Of a stretch of DNA of 64,000 nucleotides, positions 7,291-15,038 are shown piece after piece. This stretch comes from an uncultured Clostridia bacterium. Its GTDB lineage: Bacteria > Bacillota > Clostridia > UBA1381. The position numbers were made by a program, and so were the translations under genes. A model generated the notes under the pieces. It saw only the letters and a list, made by a program, of their open reading frames with translations. It did no database searches and was not told the origin of the DNA. Every line of letters begins with the position of its first letter. The stretch's first letter is position 1. The stretch covers positions 1 through 64,000 of the forward strand of contig CAKSSN010000007.1 in NCBI GenBank assembly GCA_934489015.1. Reading direction: 5' to 3'.

Positions 7291-8044
7291 TGCTCTTATC
7301 CTCCTTGTTTGCATATTTATCCTTATACACGCCGAGCGGGTAGTAAGGAATCATGTTTTCCTCCAGCCATGCCGTAGCCTTTTCCGGAGCCATGCCCCAG
7401 TTTGTCGGACAGGTTGAAAGAACCTCTACAAGCGAAAATCCTTTGCCCTCTGTCTGATATTCAAACGCTTTTTTAATAGCTTTTTTAGCGTTTCTTACAT
7501 TTTTAACATTGTTTACGGCAACTCTTTCAAGATATGCGGCGCCTGTGAGCTGAGATAACATTTCACAGACTCTTACCGGATAACCTACAGCCTCAACGTC
7601 ACGTCCGTAAGGCGAGGTTTGCGTTACCTGCCCCGGAAGCGTTGTCGGCGCCATCTGACCGCCGGTCATTCCGTAAATTGCGTTATTTACAAATATAACG
7701 GTAATGTTTTCGCCTCTTGCTGCCGAGTGAACGGTTTCTGCCGTGCCTATTGCGGCAAGGTCGCCGTCACCCTGATATGTAAATACTATATTATTCGGAT
7801 CCGATCTTTTAACTCCCGTTGCAACGGCAGGTGCGCGACCGTGCGCTGCCTGAACCATGTCAACATTAAAATAATCATATGCCATAACGCTGCAGCCGAC
7901 AGATGCAACGCCGATTGTTCTGCCCTCAATTCCGAGCTCGTCAATAGCCTCTGCAACAAGGCGGTGAATTATACCATGCGTACATCCCGGACAGTAGTGC
8001 AGCACCTTATCCGTAAGTGCGTGCGGCTTTTCAAAAACCATCAT
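7283..8044 (-). CDS. 2-oxoacid:ferredoxin oxidoreductase, beta (TPP) subunit
   Basis: This subunit binds thiamine diphosphate. The 253 residues contain YCPGCTHGIIHRL at the N-terminus, GRAPAVATGVKR, and the TPP motif YQGDGDLAAIG with FVNNAIYGMTGGQ. The start codon shares one base with the alpha-subunit stop (TAATG). The subunit has no ferredoxin domain of its own; this role falls to the separate gene at 9135. Similarity to both 2-oxoglutarate and branched-chain (VorB-type) enzymes is expected, so the substrate must be inferred from the adjoining ilvE. Confidence 0.92.
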   Translation of the reverse strand: MMVFEKPHALTDKVLHYCPGCTHGIIHRLVAEAIDELGIEGRTIGVASVGCSVMAYDYFNVDMVQAAHGRAPAVATGVKRSDPNNIVFTYQGDGDLAAIGTAETVHSAARGENITVIFVNNAIYGMTGGQMAPTTLPGQVTQTSPYGRDVEAVGYPVRVCEMLSQLTGAAYLERVAVNNVKNVRNAKKAIKKAFEYQTEGKGFSLVEVLSTCPTNWGMAPEKATAWLEENMIPYYPLGVYKDKYANKEDKSND

Positions 8045-9111
8045 TATTCAGCACCTCCAATTTTATTTGCTTCTGCAATTTTCTCAAGAACGTTTTCGGT
8101 TGTCGGGATCATGCCTCCGACTCTGTTGCAAAGAAGAACAGGCTTTTTGCAGCGTGTTGCAAGCTCAATATCCTCAATCATCTGACCCATTGAAAGCTCA
8201 ACGGAAACAAATGCCTTTACCTTATCCGCAGCTGCATTTAATGCTTTTTTCGGGAACGGCCAAAGCGTGATAGGTCTTATCATGCCGACCTTGATGCCCT
8301 TTTCTCTTGCCTTGTCGATTGCGTTCTTTGAAACTCTTGAAGCAACGCCGAATGCAACTATGCATATTTCCGCATCGTCCATTCTGTACTCCTCGTACAT
8401 AGGCTCGTCCTCTTCAATTTTCTTATATCTTTCATATCTGAGGAAATTGGTTTTTTCAAGCTCCTCAGGCTTAAGAAACAGTGAGTTTACAATTCTCGGC
8501 GCTCTTTCGCCATTTGTTCCGGTGAGAGCCCATGACTTATCGTATTTTTCAATTTCGCCCATATCAAGACTTACCGGCTCCATCATCTGGCCCATTGTAC
8601 CGTCCGATAAAATCATGCAGGTCATTCTGTACTTTTCGGCAAGGTCAAAGCCCTTAAATGTAAGGTTTACCATTTCCTGAACAGATGACGGTGCAAGAAC
8701 GAGCATATGGAAATCTCCGTGTCCCGCTCCTCTTGTAGCATGGAAATAATCCGACTGTGACGGCTGAATACCGCCGAGACCCGGACCTCCGCGCTGAACG
8801 TTTACAACAAGCGCCGGCAGGTCGCAGCCTGCAAGATATGAAAGTCCCTCGCTCTTAAGAGAAATACCGGGACTTGAGCTTGAGGTCATAACTCTTTTAC
8901 CTGTCGAAGCCACGCCTATAACCATGTTAATTGCTGCAATTTCGCTTTCAGCCTGAAGAAACACGCCGCCGATTTTCGGCATTTTCTTAGACATATATGC
9001 TGCAACCTCTGTCTGAGGTGTAATCGGGTAACCGAAATAGTGATGACATCCTGCCATTATAGCGGCCTCTGCCAGAGCTTCATTACCCTTCATCAATACT
9101 TTTTCTGACAT
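8044..9111 (-). CDS. 2-oxoacid:ferredoxin oxidoreductase, alpha subunit (VorB/KorA type)
   Basis: This is the large subunit carrying the pyrimidine-binding and transketolase C-terminal domains. Of its 355 residues, the early GNEALAEAAIMAGCHHYFGY and PITPQTEVAAYM are family signatures, followed by SSSPGISLKSEG and GGPGLGGIQPSQSDY. The ATG at 9111 is preferred to a TTG at 9120 because AAAGGA is 9 nt upstream of it. It follows the ferredoxin subunit by 23 nt and overlaps the beta subunit by one base. It acts in oxidative decarboxylation of a 2-oxoacid to acyl-CoA and CO2 with ferredoxin, or the reductive reverse. Confidence 0.92.
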   Translation of the reverse strand: MSEKVLMKGNEALAEAAIMAGCHHYFGYPITPQTEVAAYMSKKMPKIGGVFLQAESEIAAINMVIGVASTGKRVMTSSSSPGISLKSEGLSYLAGCDLPALVVNVQRGGPGLGGIQPSQSDYFHATRGAGHGDFHMLVLAPSSVQEMVNLTFKGFDLAEKYRMTCMILSDGTMGQMMEPVSLDMGEIEKYDKSWALTGTNGERAPRIVNSLFLKPEELEKTNFLRYERYKKIEEDEPMYEEYRMDDAEICIVAFGVASRVSKNAIDKAREKGIKVGMIRPITLWPFPKKALNAAADKVKAFVSVELSMGQMIEDIELATRCKKPVLLCNRVGGMIPTTENVLEKIAEANKIGGAE

Positions 9112-9134
9112 TTGGTTCAATCCTTTCCTGTAGT

Positions 9135-9338
9135 CTATTTTTCAACCGTTATTACGCAATCGGGACACATTGTTGCGCAGAATGCGCAGCCGATACAATC
9201 CTCCGGCTTTGCTACAGCCGCCGGATGATAACCCTTTGCGTTAATATCGCCCGTGAGTGCGATTATGTGCTTTGGACAAGCCGCAACACAAAGACCGCAG
9301 CCCTTGCACAAATTTGTGTCAAAAGTTACCTTAGCCAT
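9135..9338 (-). CDS. Ferredoxin-type delta subunit, 2x[4Fe-4S]
   Basis: This 67-residue electron-transfer subunit has two classic clusters: CKGCGLCVAACP near the start and CIGCAFCATMCP near the end. It directly precedes the alpha subunit gene and so is the delta subunit of the oxidoreductase, passing electrons to soluble ferredoxin. Confidence 0.93.
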   Translation of the reverse strand: MAKVTFDTNLCKGCGLCVAACPKHIIALTGDINAKGYHPAAVAKPEDCIGCAFCATMCPDCVITVEK

Positions 9339-9350
9339 TTTACTCCTCCA

Positions 9351-10040
9351 TTATTCTTTTTCTCTCTGCCAGCTCTGCTGGACGTATATGTCAATCGGCA
9401 TAACGTTTTCTATATCAAGCTTATCCGCTATGCCGGACTTTGCCGTTGTAAACGCTATCGGAATACCGGCCTTTTCGCTTATTTCCTCCGCATATTCGAT
9501 TGAGGATATAATATCCTCCGGCGTTGTAAGCACGCCGAGATTTGAGTTGTTTACAACTGCGGTAAACCTCATTGATGCAGCCGCTTCAATTTCGCGCATT
9601 ATTTCAACAGCGGAAGCTGCGTCACGCGTCAGCGGACGAAATTTATTTACAACGAAAAACATATCATAATTGTTTTCCTCTTTTATTGCGTCCGAATATC
9701 TTCCGAGCGCAAGCGCACCGCGATCGTCGCCGCCGACGTCGAGGACGGAAAACAAATCCCTGTCCTCAACTACGGCATATGTGTCCGCCGGCAGAGCCGG
9801 CAGATCAACGTTTGAGTCCGCATATTCCGACGATATAAGCTTTATACCATGCTCAGTCAGCATTTTTTCGCTGTCCTTTGTTCTGAAATACGGATTTACT
9901 ATATCAAGATCGGCAATGCATACGCGCGGCTGCATTTTTTTTATATAAAGCGCATAGTTTATTGCAATATTTGTTTTTCCGCTTCCGTAATGCCCTGCAA
10001 AAACGGAAATTCTTTTATAATTTAAATCGTTGTTGTCCAA
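9351..10040 (-). CDS. P-loop ATPase of MinD/CobQ type, operon-linked
   Basis: A 229-residue cytosolic nucleotide-binding protein. It has a Walker A GHYGSGKTNIAINYA (about residue 16), a switch-like IADLDIVNPYFRTKD and a Walker B-like FSVLDVGGDDRGALALGR. The fold is the SIMIBI class (MinD, ParA, CobQ). The start is a TTG overlapping ilvE by 19 nt, with GAGGAT 9 nt upstream. It sits between ilvE and the oxidoreductase genes, so it probably serves that enzyme, for example in cluster or subunit assembly. I know of no proven function. Confidence 0.8.
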   Translation of the reverse strand: MDNNDLNYKRISVFAGHYGSGKTNIAINYALYIKKMQPRVCIADLDIVNPYFRTKDSEKMLTEHGIKLISSEYADSNVDLPALPADTYAVVEDRDLFSVLDVGGDDRGALALGRYSDAIKEENNYDMFFVVNKFRPLTRDAASAVEIMREIEAAASMRFTAVVNNSNLGVLTTPEDIISSIEYAEEISEKAGIPIAFTTAKSGIADKLDIENVMPIDIYVQQSWQREKE

Positions 10041-11092
10041 TTGAATTTATCCTCGCATTTTCCCCACTGAATACCTGTGAGAGTGTCATAAAGCTTTTGG
10101 CTTACCTCGCCGATTTTGTTGTCGTTTATTGTGAATACCTCATCAACATATCTGAGCTTTCCTACAGGAGAAATAACAGCGGCAGTACCCGTTCCGAAGC
10201 ATTCCTCAAGCTTTCCTGTATGTGCGGCTTCAATAAGCTCGTCAACCGATACTCTTCTTTCTTCAACCTCATAGCCGAACGATTTGCACATTTCAATTAC
10301 GGAATTTCTCGTAATACCCGGCAGAATACTTCCGTTTAACATAGGAGTTACGATTTTTCCGTCAATCTTAAAGAAGATATTCATTGCGCCGACCTCTTCA
10401 ATGTATTTTCTCTCAACACCGTCGAGCCAGAGAACCTGTGAATAGCCGTCATCATGAGCCTTAACCTGTGCTGCAAGGCTTGCGGCATAGTTTCCGCCTG
10501 TCTTTGCAAAGCCCATTCCGCCTCTTACGGCTCTTACATAATCGTCCTCAATCCAAATTCCTACGGGCTCAAGACCGTTTTCGTAATATGCGCCGCTCGG
10601 TGCAAGAATGATTACAAAAAGATATGTCTTTGACGGAGCAACGCCCAAAAATGCGTCCGTTGCTATAATAAAGGGTCTGATGTAAAGCGATGTACCGTCA
10701 GCTTCGGGAACCCAGTCCTCGTCAACTTTTACAACGGCCTTGATTGCTTCAACAAAGTCCTCTTCTGGAATTTCCGGAATACAAAGTCTTTTGTTGCTTG
10801 CGTTTGCGCGCTTAGCGTTCATGTCCGGTCTGAAAAGACGAACTTTTCCGTCAGCACCTCTGTATGCCTTAAGGCCCTCAAACATTTCCTGCCCGTAATG
10901 AAATACCATAGCCGACGGCTCAAGAGTAAGCTCTCCGTAGGGAACAATTCTTGCATCATGCCAGCCCTTGCCCTCTGTGTAATTCATCATGAACATATGG
11001 TCTGTAAAGATTTTTCCGAAGCCGAGCTTTTGATTTTTATCCGGCTTCTTTTTGGGATTTGTTGTTTTTGTGATTTTAATATCCATCTTCAT
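10022..11092 (-). CDS. ilvE: Branched-chain amino acid aminotransferase
   Basis: This PLP enzyme interconverts Val, Leu and Ile with their 2-oxoacids, using glutamate/2-oxoglutarate. At about 356 residues it has the class IV layout: FHYGQEMFEGLKAYRG, RPFIIATDAFLGV, GFAKTGGNYAAS, the PLP-lysine region ERKYIEEVGAMNIFF and the closing FGTGTAAVISPVG. Starts at 11095, 11092 and 11086 are all possible behind AAAGAGG (11103-11097). It is the first structural gene of the operon. Upstream lie a consensus promoter, an Ile/Leu/Val-rich leader ORF and a strong terminator, suggesting control by amino-acid supply. Confidence 0.94.
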   Translation of the reverse strand: MKMDIKITKTTNPKKKPDKNQKLGFGKIFTDHMFMMNYTEGKGWHDARIVPYGELTLEPSAMVFHYGQEMFEGLKAYRGADGKVRLFRPDMNAKRANASNKRLCIPEIPEEDFVEAIKAVVKVDEDWVPEADGTSLYIRPFIIATDAFLGVAPSKTYLFVIILAPSGAYYENGLEPVGIWIEDDYVRAVRGGMGFAKTGGNYAASLAAQVKAHDDGYSQVLWLDGVERKYIEEVGAMNIFFKIDGKIVTPMLNGSILPGITRNSVIEMCKSFGYEVEERRVSVDELIEAAHTGKLEECFGTGTAAVISPVGKLRYVDEVFTINDNKIGEVSQKLYDTLTGIQWGKCEDKFNWTTTI

Positions 11093-11131
11093 CATGCCTC
11101 TTTAAAAATTTATTTTTTTAATCCGATATGT

Positions 11132-11161
11132 AAAAAAGCTTACGGATTGCCGTAAGCTTTT
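11132..11161 (-). terminator. Leader terminator (attenuator) before ilvE
   Basis: Leftward AAAAGCTTACGG pairs perfectly over 12 bp with CCGTAAGCTTTT around the 4-nt loop CAAT, followed by more U. It ends about 40 nt before the ilvE start, with no convincing promoter in between. Transcription of ilvE therefore has to read through it. Confidence 0.85.
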
Positions 11162-11200
11162 GAAAGATTGATGTTTAAAAAAATATATTGCAGTTATAAT

Positions 11201-11314
11201 TTAACAGCTCATCAATTCAAAATCTTCGGCAACACAATTAGCACTAATGACCGCAACAGCGATAATTAGCGCGCTAATAATTATTATGCCGAAAAATGAT
11301 GCAGATAAGCTCAT
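11201..11314 (-). CDS. Ile/Leu/Val-rich leader peptide, 37 aa
   Basis: This short frame begins MSLSASFFGIIIISALIIAV and ends FELMSC. Seven Ile, three Leu and three Val make up 13 of 37 residues, with four Ile codons in a row (ATA ATA ATT ATT). GAAAGGAAA lies about 8 nt upstream of the ATG. It sits between a perfect promoter and a strong terminator immediately before ilvE. This is the layout of a branched-chain amino-acid attenuation leader: ribosome stalling at Ile/Val/Leu codons would change RNA folding and let RNA polymerase through. A small membrane protein of independent function is the alternative, because the core is also a plausible transmembrane helix. Confidence 0.65.
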   Translation of the reverse strand: MSLSASFFGIIIISALIIAVAVISANCVAEDFELMSC

Positions 11315-11346
11315 AATAACATTTCCTTTCAAATTGACTTCAAAAG

Positions 11347-11358
11347 CCGTAAGCTTTT
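11347..11358 (-). repeat. Upstream copy of the attenuator stem arm
   Basis: CCGTAAGCTTTT on the + strand is identical to 11150-11161. In the RNA it repeats the 5' arm of the terminator (AAAAGCTTACGG), so it can compete for the terminator's 3' arm. Near the transcript 5' end it can also fold locally (AAAAGC with GCTTTT). Confidence 0.6.
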
Positions 11359-11381
11359 TCAATCGAATTAATCTTTACATT

Positions 11382-11410
11382 ATCATACCACACACAAAGC
11401 CCCATGTCAA
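11382..11410 (-). promoter_or_regulatory. Promoter of the ilvE-kor operon
   Basis: Leftward TTGACA, 17-bp spacer, TATGAT, with a TG one base before the -10. The start would be near 11375, giving a leader of about 280 nt before ilvE. Confidence 0.85.
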
Positions 11411-11519
11411 GACAATGAGCGAATTTTTTTAAATATACCGTCTTTTTTTACGTTTTTCTTAAAAAAAACTTCAAATTTCGATTTATTAACGTTATTTTTC
11501 ATAAAAATGCGTATGTAGT

Positions 11520-12404
11520 CTATGCTCTCGGATGCGCCTTTTCGTAAACCTCTCTTAAATGATTGTCCAGAAAAGCCGTATAAACCTGCGTTGAGGATAT
11601 GTCGGCGTGACCCATCATAGTCTGAATTGACTTGAGGTCCGCACCGTTTTCAACAAGGTGCGCCGCAAAGGAATGCCGCAGAATATGCGGAGTTATTTCC
11701 GTTTCTATACCTGCCGCCCTTCCGTACTGCTTTATTATTTTCCAAAAGCCCTGACGCGATATACTGCCTCCGGAGCAGTTTACAAAAAGCATATCCGACG
11801 AATTTGAGTGAAGTAGCTTTCCCCTTGACCAAAGAAGATACCTTTTAACAGAAACCGCCGCGTCCTCGCCTATGGGAATAAATCTTTCCTTAGAGCCGGA
11901 GCTGCACCTTACATATCTTATATCCGTATTCACGTCGGTGAGCTTCAGGCCGATAAGCTCGCTTACCCTTATGCCGCTTGCATAAAGCAGCTCAAGCATT
12001 GCTTTGTCGCGGCAGCCCTTTGCGTCCGACTTGTCCGGCGCTCTCATAAGCCTGTCCACCTGCTCAAAGGTTAAAACCTTAGGAATTTTCTTTTCTATAT
12101 GCGGAGCTTCAAGCCTGTCTGTCGGGTTTTCCGATATTTCTCCGCCGCGAATTAAAAATGCGTAAAATGATCTTAAAGACGTGAGCATTCTTGATATGCT
12201 TGACGCCGCACGTCCCTCGCTCTGCATTTCAAGCAAAAAAGACAAAACGTCTGTTTTTGTTGCGTTTTGTATGCTCTTGCCGCCGAGAGATATAAAATGA
12301 GCATAAAACTGCGATATATCGCGCTTGTATGCTTCAACAGTATTATCAGATTTATTTTTCTCAAGCTTCATGTATGTAATGTATCTTTCAATACAAGAAT
12401 TCAT
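11520..12404 (-). CDS. xerD: Tyrosine recombinase XerD-type
   Basis: A site-specific recombinase that resolves chromosome dimers at dif. Its 294 residues have an N-terminal SAM-like core-binding domain (YMKLEKNKSDNTVEAYKRD) and a C-terminal catalytic domain. The catalytic set is visible: Arg in ASGIRVSELIGL, Lys in SGSKERFIP, HILRHSFAAHL (HxxR), MMGHADISSTQVYT (His, then Tyr nucleophile). Length and single-copy housekeeping context next to sporulation genes argue for XerD rather than a mobile-element integrase. AAGGAGT precedes the start. Confidence 0.9.
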   Translation of the reverse strand: MNSCIERYITYMKLEKNKSDNTVEAYKRDISQFYAHFISLGGKSIQNATKTDVLSFLLEMQSEGRAASSISRMLTSLRSFYAFLIRGGEISENPTDRLEAPHIEKKIPKVLTFEQVDRLMRAPDKSDAKGCRDKAMLELLYASGIRVSELIGLKLTDVNTDIRYVRCSSGSKERFIPIGEDAAVSVKRYLLWSRGKLLHSNSSDMLFVNCSGGSISRQGFWKIIKQYGRAAGIETEITPHILRHSFAAHLVENGADLKSIQTMMGHADISSTQVYTAFLDNHLREVYEKAHPRA

Positions 12405-12544
12405 GTTACGGACTCCTTCTTATGTAATAGCTTTGTTACATTGCTGTAATGCAACAATAATATTATATCACATTTTTTTAATTTGTGAAGCCCTTTTTTA
12501 AAATTTATTTTGCAGATTTTTTGGTTTATTTAACTTTGTTTTGT

Positions 12545-13114
12545 TTATTTACCTATTATTGTATATAACATATTCATAAATATTGTGGTTAAAAAAGCTT
12601 GACATAAGGAAAGAACACAAAATATAGTCAGAGAAAAAAACGAAATAATCAAGAAATTTTTTAAAAAATTTTTTCTTATTTCATGACGGGAAAACGACAT
12701 TTTTAGTGAAAATGCCGAAAAAATGACGAGTAAAGGCACGCAAAGCATCATTTCGGGGAGCAGACCGCAGCAAAAAAGCATACCTCTTGCGCCGTAGCTT
12801 ACGCAGAAGCAGGCAGCGGTATATCCGGTTACAAAGCCTCTGTATACAACGGTATACACGTTTAAAAGACTTCCCGGCATAAAGGATGCGGAAATAAAAA
12901 TGCTTATCCATATTATAAAATTTTTAAGTATTAAGGCTTTTATATCATCGGGCGTTGCTTTGCCGAGCGAGCCGAAAAAGGATGAAAAGTAGCCGGAGAG
13001 CATTTCACCGGGCGCTCCCGACGCATATACTGCGCCGAGAAATATACCTATTGTAAAAAATATTAAAGCCGCAGCCGCAAACCGACGCGGAAAATTTGTC
13101 AGTCCATCGCGCAT
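12545..13114 (-). CDS. spoIIM: Stage II sporulation protein M
   Basis: An integral membrane component of the DMP machinery (SpoIIM, SpoIIP, SpoIID) that drives septal peptidoglycan remodelling during engulfment. The 189 residues have about five membrane segments, starting FAAAALIFFTIGIFLGAVYA. They include the family stretch VVYRGFVTGYTAACFC and GMLFCCGLLPEMMLCVPLL. The ATG at 13114 follows GGGAG by 11 nt; a GTG at 13123 is too close. It lies between xerD and spoIIA, all leftward. Confidence 0.9.
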   Translation of the reverse strand: MRDGLTNFPRRFAAAALIFFTIGIFLGAVYASGAPGEMLSGYFSSFFGSLGKATPDDIKALILKNFIIWISIFISASFMPGSLLNVYTVVYRGFVTGYTAACFCVSYGARGMLFCCGLLPEMMLCVPLLVIFSAFSLKMSFSRHEIRKNFLKNFLIISFFSLTIFCVLSLCQAFLTTIFMNMLYTIIGK

Positions 13115-13198
13115 AATAACCACATCTCCCGAAAAACAAGTCTATAACATTTTATTACGGGAAACGGCGTGATATTCTCATAGTTTTATAAAAATAAA

Positions 13199-13253
13199 AA
13201 TTTCAGCCGGGTTATATAAAGCAAAATTGCTTATACAGTCGGCGGCTGAAATT
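13199..13253 (-). terminator. Terminator of the spoIIA operon
   Basis: Leftward AATTTCAGCC pairs with GGCTGAAATT, with an inner AAGCAA/TTGCTT helix, followed by TTTTA. It starts 4 nt after the sigF stop. Confidence 0.75.
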
Positions 13254-13256
13254 ATT

Positions 13257-13958
13257 TTATATATCTTTTCCGGAAAGGCGCACCCTTATTTTTTCTATGG
13301 CTCTTTTTTCTATTCTCGAAACCTGAACCTGAGATATTCCGAGCATTGACGCAATTTTCGACTGAGTAAGCGATTTTGTGTATCTTAAAATTATAACCTG
13401 TCTTTCGCGGCTTTCAAGCGCGTCAAGTCCTTCGCTTATCCATATTTTGTTTATAGACTGCTCCTCATGTGACTCGACAGCCGACTGCATACCGAAATCG
13501 CATAAATCATCAATAGGTACGCAGTCGGAGCAGGCTTCAAACGCATATGCGATATTTTCCGCCGATATTCCGCTTTTCTCCGAAACCTCATTAATTGTCG
13601 GCTCTCTCGATAATTCTCGCCGCAGCTTTTCCTCCGCCGCGCGCCCCTTATATGCTGCTTCCTTAACGCTGCGGCTTACCTTGATAATTCCGTCATCGCG
13701 CAGAAAACGCCTTATTTCTCCCGAAATCATCGGTACGGCATATGTGGAAAATTTAACGCCGAAGCTGCTGTCAAATCTTTTAATCGCCTTTATAAGACCG
13801 ATTGAGCCTATCTGCATCAGGTCGTCCGCCTCGCAGCCTCTGCCCGAAAATGCCTTAGCCACGCTTCTTACAAGCGGCAGATTTTTTTCTGTCATTTTTT
13901 CAAATGCCGCTGCACTTCCTTTGTTTATTTCCTCAAGAAGCACAGCGTTTTCATCCAT
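13257..13958 (-). CDS. sigF: Sporulation sigma factor SigF
   Basis: The forespore-specific sigma factor, first of the compartmental cascade. The 233 residues contain region 2 (CEADDLMQIGSIGLIKAIKRFD, shown in part by DDLMQIGSIGL and KFSTYAVPMI), region 3 and region 4 (ESRERQVIILRY, QSKIASMLGISQVQVSRIEK). It overlaps spoIIAB by 8 nt and is the third gene of the operon, which separates it from the similar SigG. SpoIIAB would hold it inactive until SpoIIAA is dephosphorylated. Confidence 0.95.
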   Translation of the reverse strand: MDENAVLLEEINKGSAAAFEKMTEKNLPLVRSVAKAFSGRGCEADDLMQIGSIGLIKAIKRFDSSFGVKFSTYAVPMISGEIRRFLRDDGIIKVSRSVKEAAYKGRAAEEKLRRELSREPTINEVSEKSGISAENIAYAFEACSDCVPIDDLCDFGMQSAVESHEEQSINKIWISEGLDALESRERQVIILRYTKSLTQSKIASMLGISQVQVSRIEKRAIEKIRVRLSGKDI

Positions 13959-14385
13959 TCTCCGCCGCCCCTTTTATCGTCTTTTTCATTGTAACGGTTG
14001 TTCCCGCACCTTTTTCGCTTTTAACCGTTACAGCGTCCATAAATTCCTCCATAATCGTAAAGCCCATTCCGCTTCGCTCCATTTCGGGAGCGCCCGTATA
14101 AAGCGGCTGACGTGCAAGGGCAATATCGTCTATTCCGTCGCCGCTATCGGAAATACAAAGCGTTACCGTTTTGTCCTGTATTTCCCCCGAAAGGAGTACA
14201 GTGCCTTCTTTTGATTTGTAGCCGTGTATTATGGCGTTTGTCACCGCTTCCGATACAGCCGTCTTAACCTCTGACATTTCTTCAACAGTCGGGTCAAGCT
14301 CCAAAATAAATCCTGCCGCCGCAAGACGCGCAAAGCTTTCGTTGCACGCAATTGCGGGAAATTCGATTTTCATAAAGTTATTCAT
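13951..14385 (-). CDS. spoIIAB: Anti-sigma F factor SpoIIAB
   Basis: A serine kinase and anti-sigma factor of the GHKL ATPase fold. The 144 residues contain the N box (AVSEAVTNAIIHGY), the G1 box (CISDSGDGIDD) and MERSGMGFTIMEEFMD. It binds SigF and phosphorylates SpoIIAA. An ATG at 14385 is preferred to a GTG at 14397, which lies inside the likely ribosome-binding site AAAGGCGG. Confidence 0.94.
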   Translation of the reverse strand: MNNFMKIEFPAIACNESFARLAAAGFILELDPTVEEMSEVKTAVSEAVTNAIIHGYKSKEGTVLLSGEIQDKTVTLCISDSGDGIDDIALARQPLYTGAPEMERSGMGFTIMEEFMDAVTVKSEKGAGTTVTMKKTIKGAAENG

Positions 14386-14402
14386 ATGTATTTTCACCGC
14401 CT

Positions 14403-14708
14403 TTAATAAATTTCCGCAATGTGGTCAATTCCGGACATTCTTATAATTCTTTCCGTTTCGCGCGACATTCCCAAAAGGATTATCTTTCCGCCAAGCGCCT
14501 TAACCGTTTTGTATCTGCCCAAAAGCATCCCTATTCCCGACGAATCCATAAATGTAACGCGCGAGAAGTCAAAGGCTATGTTAATCGCTCCCGACCGCAT
14601 CAGCTCATCTTCAATGCTTTTTCTGATTTGTTCGCTGCTGCGGTGGTCAAGCTCACCGTCAAGACGTACCGTTATAAGCTGTTTTTCTCCTGTAAGCTCA
14701 ATTGTCAT
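14403..14708 (-). CDS. spoIIAA: Anti-anti-sigma factor SpoIIAA
   Basis: A STAS-domain protein whose dephosphorylated form frees SigF from SpoIIAB. The 101-residue form starts MTIELTGEKQL and shows DGELDHRSSEQIR and FMDSSGIGMLLGRYK. The second Ser of DSSG is the usual phosphorylation site. AAAAAAGGAG lies upstream. The open frame extends to 14819, but the extra 37 residues are not part of the family. Confidence 0.94.
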   Translation of the reverse strand: MTIELTGEKQLITVRLDGELDHRSSEQIRKSIEDELMRSGAINIAFDFSRVTFMDSSGIGMLLGRYKTVKALGGKIILLGMSRETERIIRMSGIDHIAEIY

Positions 14709-14776
14709 AAATATCATTTCTCCTTTTTTCCGGTCTGCTGCTTTATAACGCCGGTATTTTTTTGCTGTACCTTTAT

Positions 14777-14803
14777 ATTTCGCCAAAGACATGTTAAATT
14801 CCT
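14777..14803 (-). promoter_or_regulatory. Possible SigH-type promoter of spoIIA
   Basis: Leftward AGGAATTT, 13-bp spacer, CGAAAT resembles the SigH consensus (AGGAWWT, GAAT). The B. subtilis spoIIA operon is SigH-dependent. The -10 match is imperfect. Confidence 0.45.
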
Positions 14804-15038
14804 TTGTCGAATTTTGCAAGGTTTATGACATCTTTTGCAAAGTTTCTGATATTTTCTTAACAATCATAAATAAAAAAACGGGTTTAAAATGCTTAACTAT
14901 ATATTTTTTACCCAAATTTAAAACTTGTACTTGACTATTTTACTGTTTTGTTATAAAATAGAAGAAAATAAACAGACAGCTGCAGGCTCTTGCTTTTACG
15001 GCTGCCGAAAAAAATTTAATAAAGGAAAGGTGTTTTTT

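Noticed and set aside
7619..8185. 188-aa rightward frame across the kor genes
   Set aside because: It is antisense to the beta and alpha subunit genes, with Cys/Arg-rich sequence typical of a shadow frame.
11096..11410. T-box leader before ilvE
   Set aside because: I see no T-box sequence (TGGnACCGCG) or specifier-loop layout; a translated Ile-rich ORF explains the region better.
13378..14214. 278-aa rightward frame across spoIIA
   Set aside because: It lies opposite sigF and spoIIAB, which have clear family motifs; it is Ser/Arg-rich noise.
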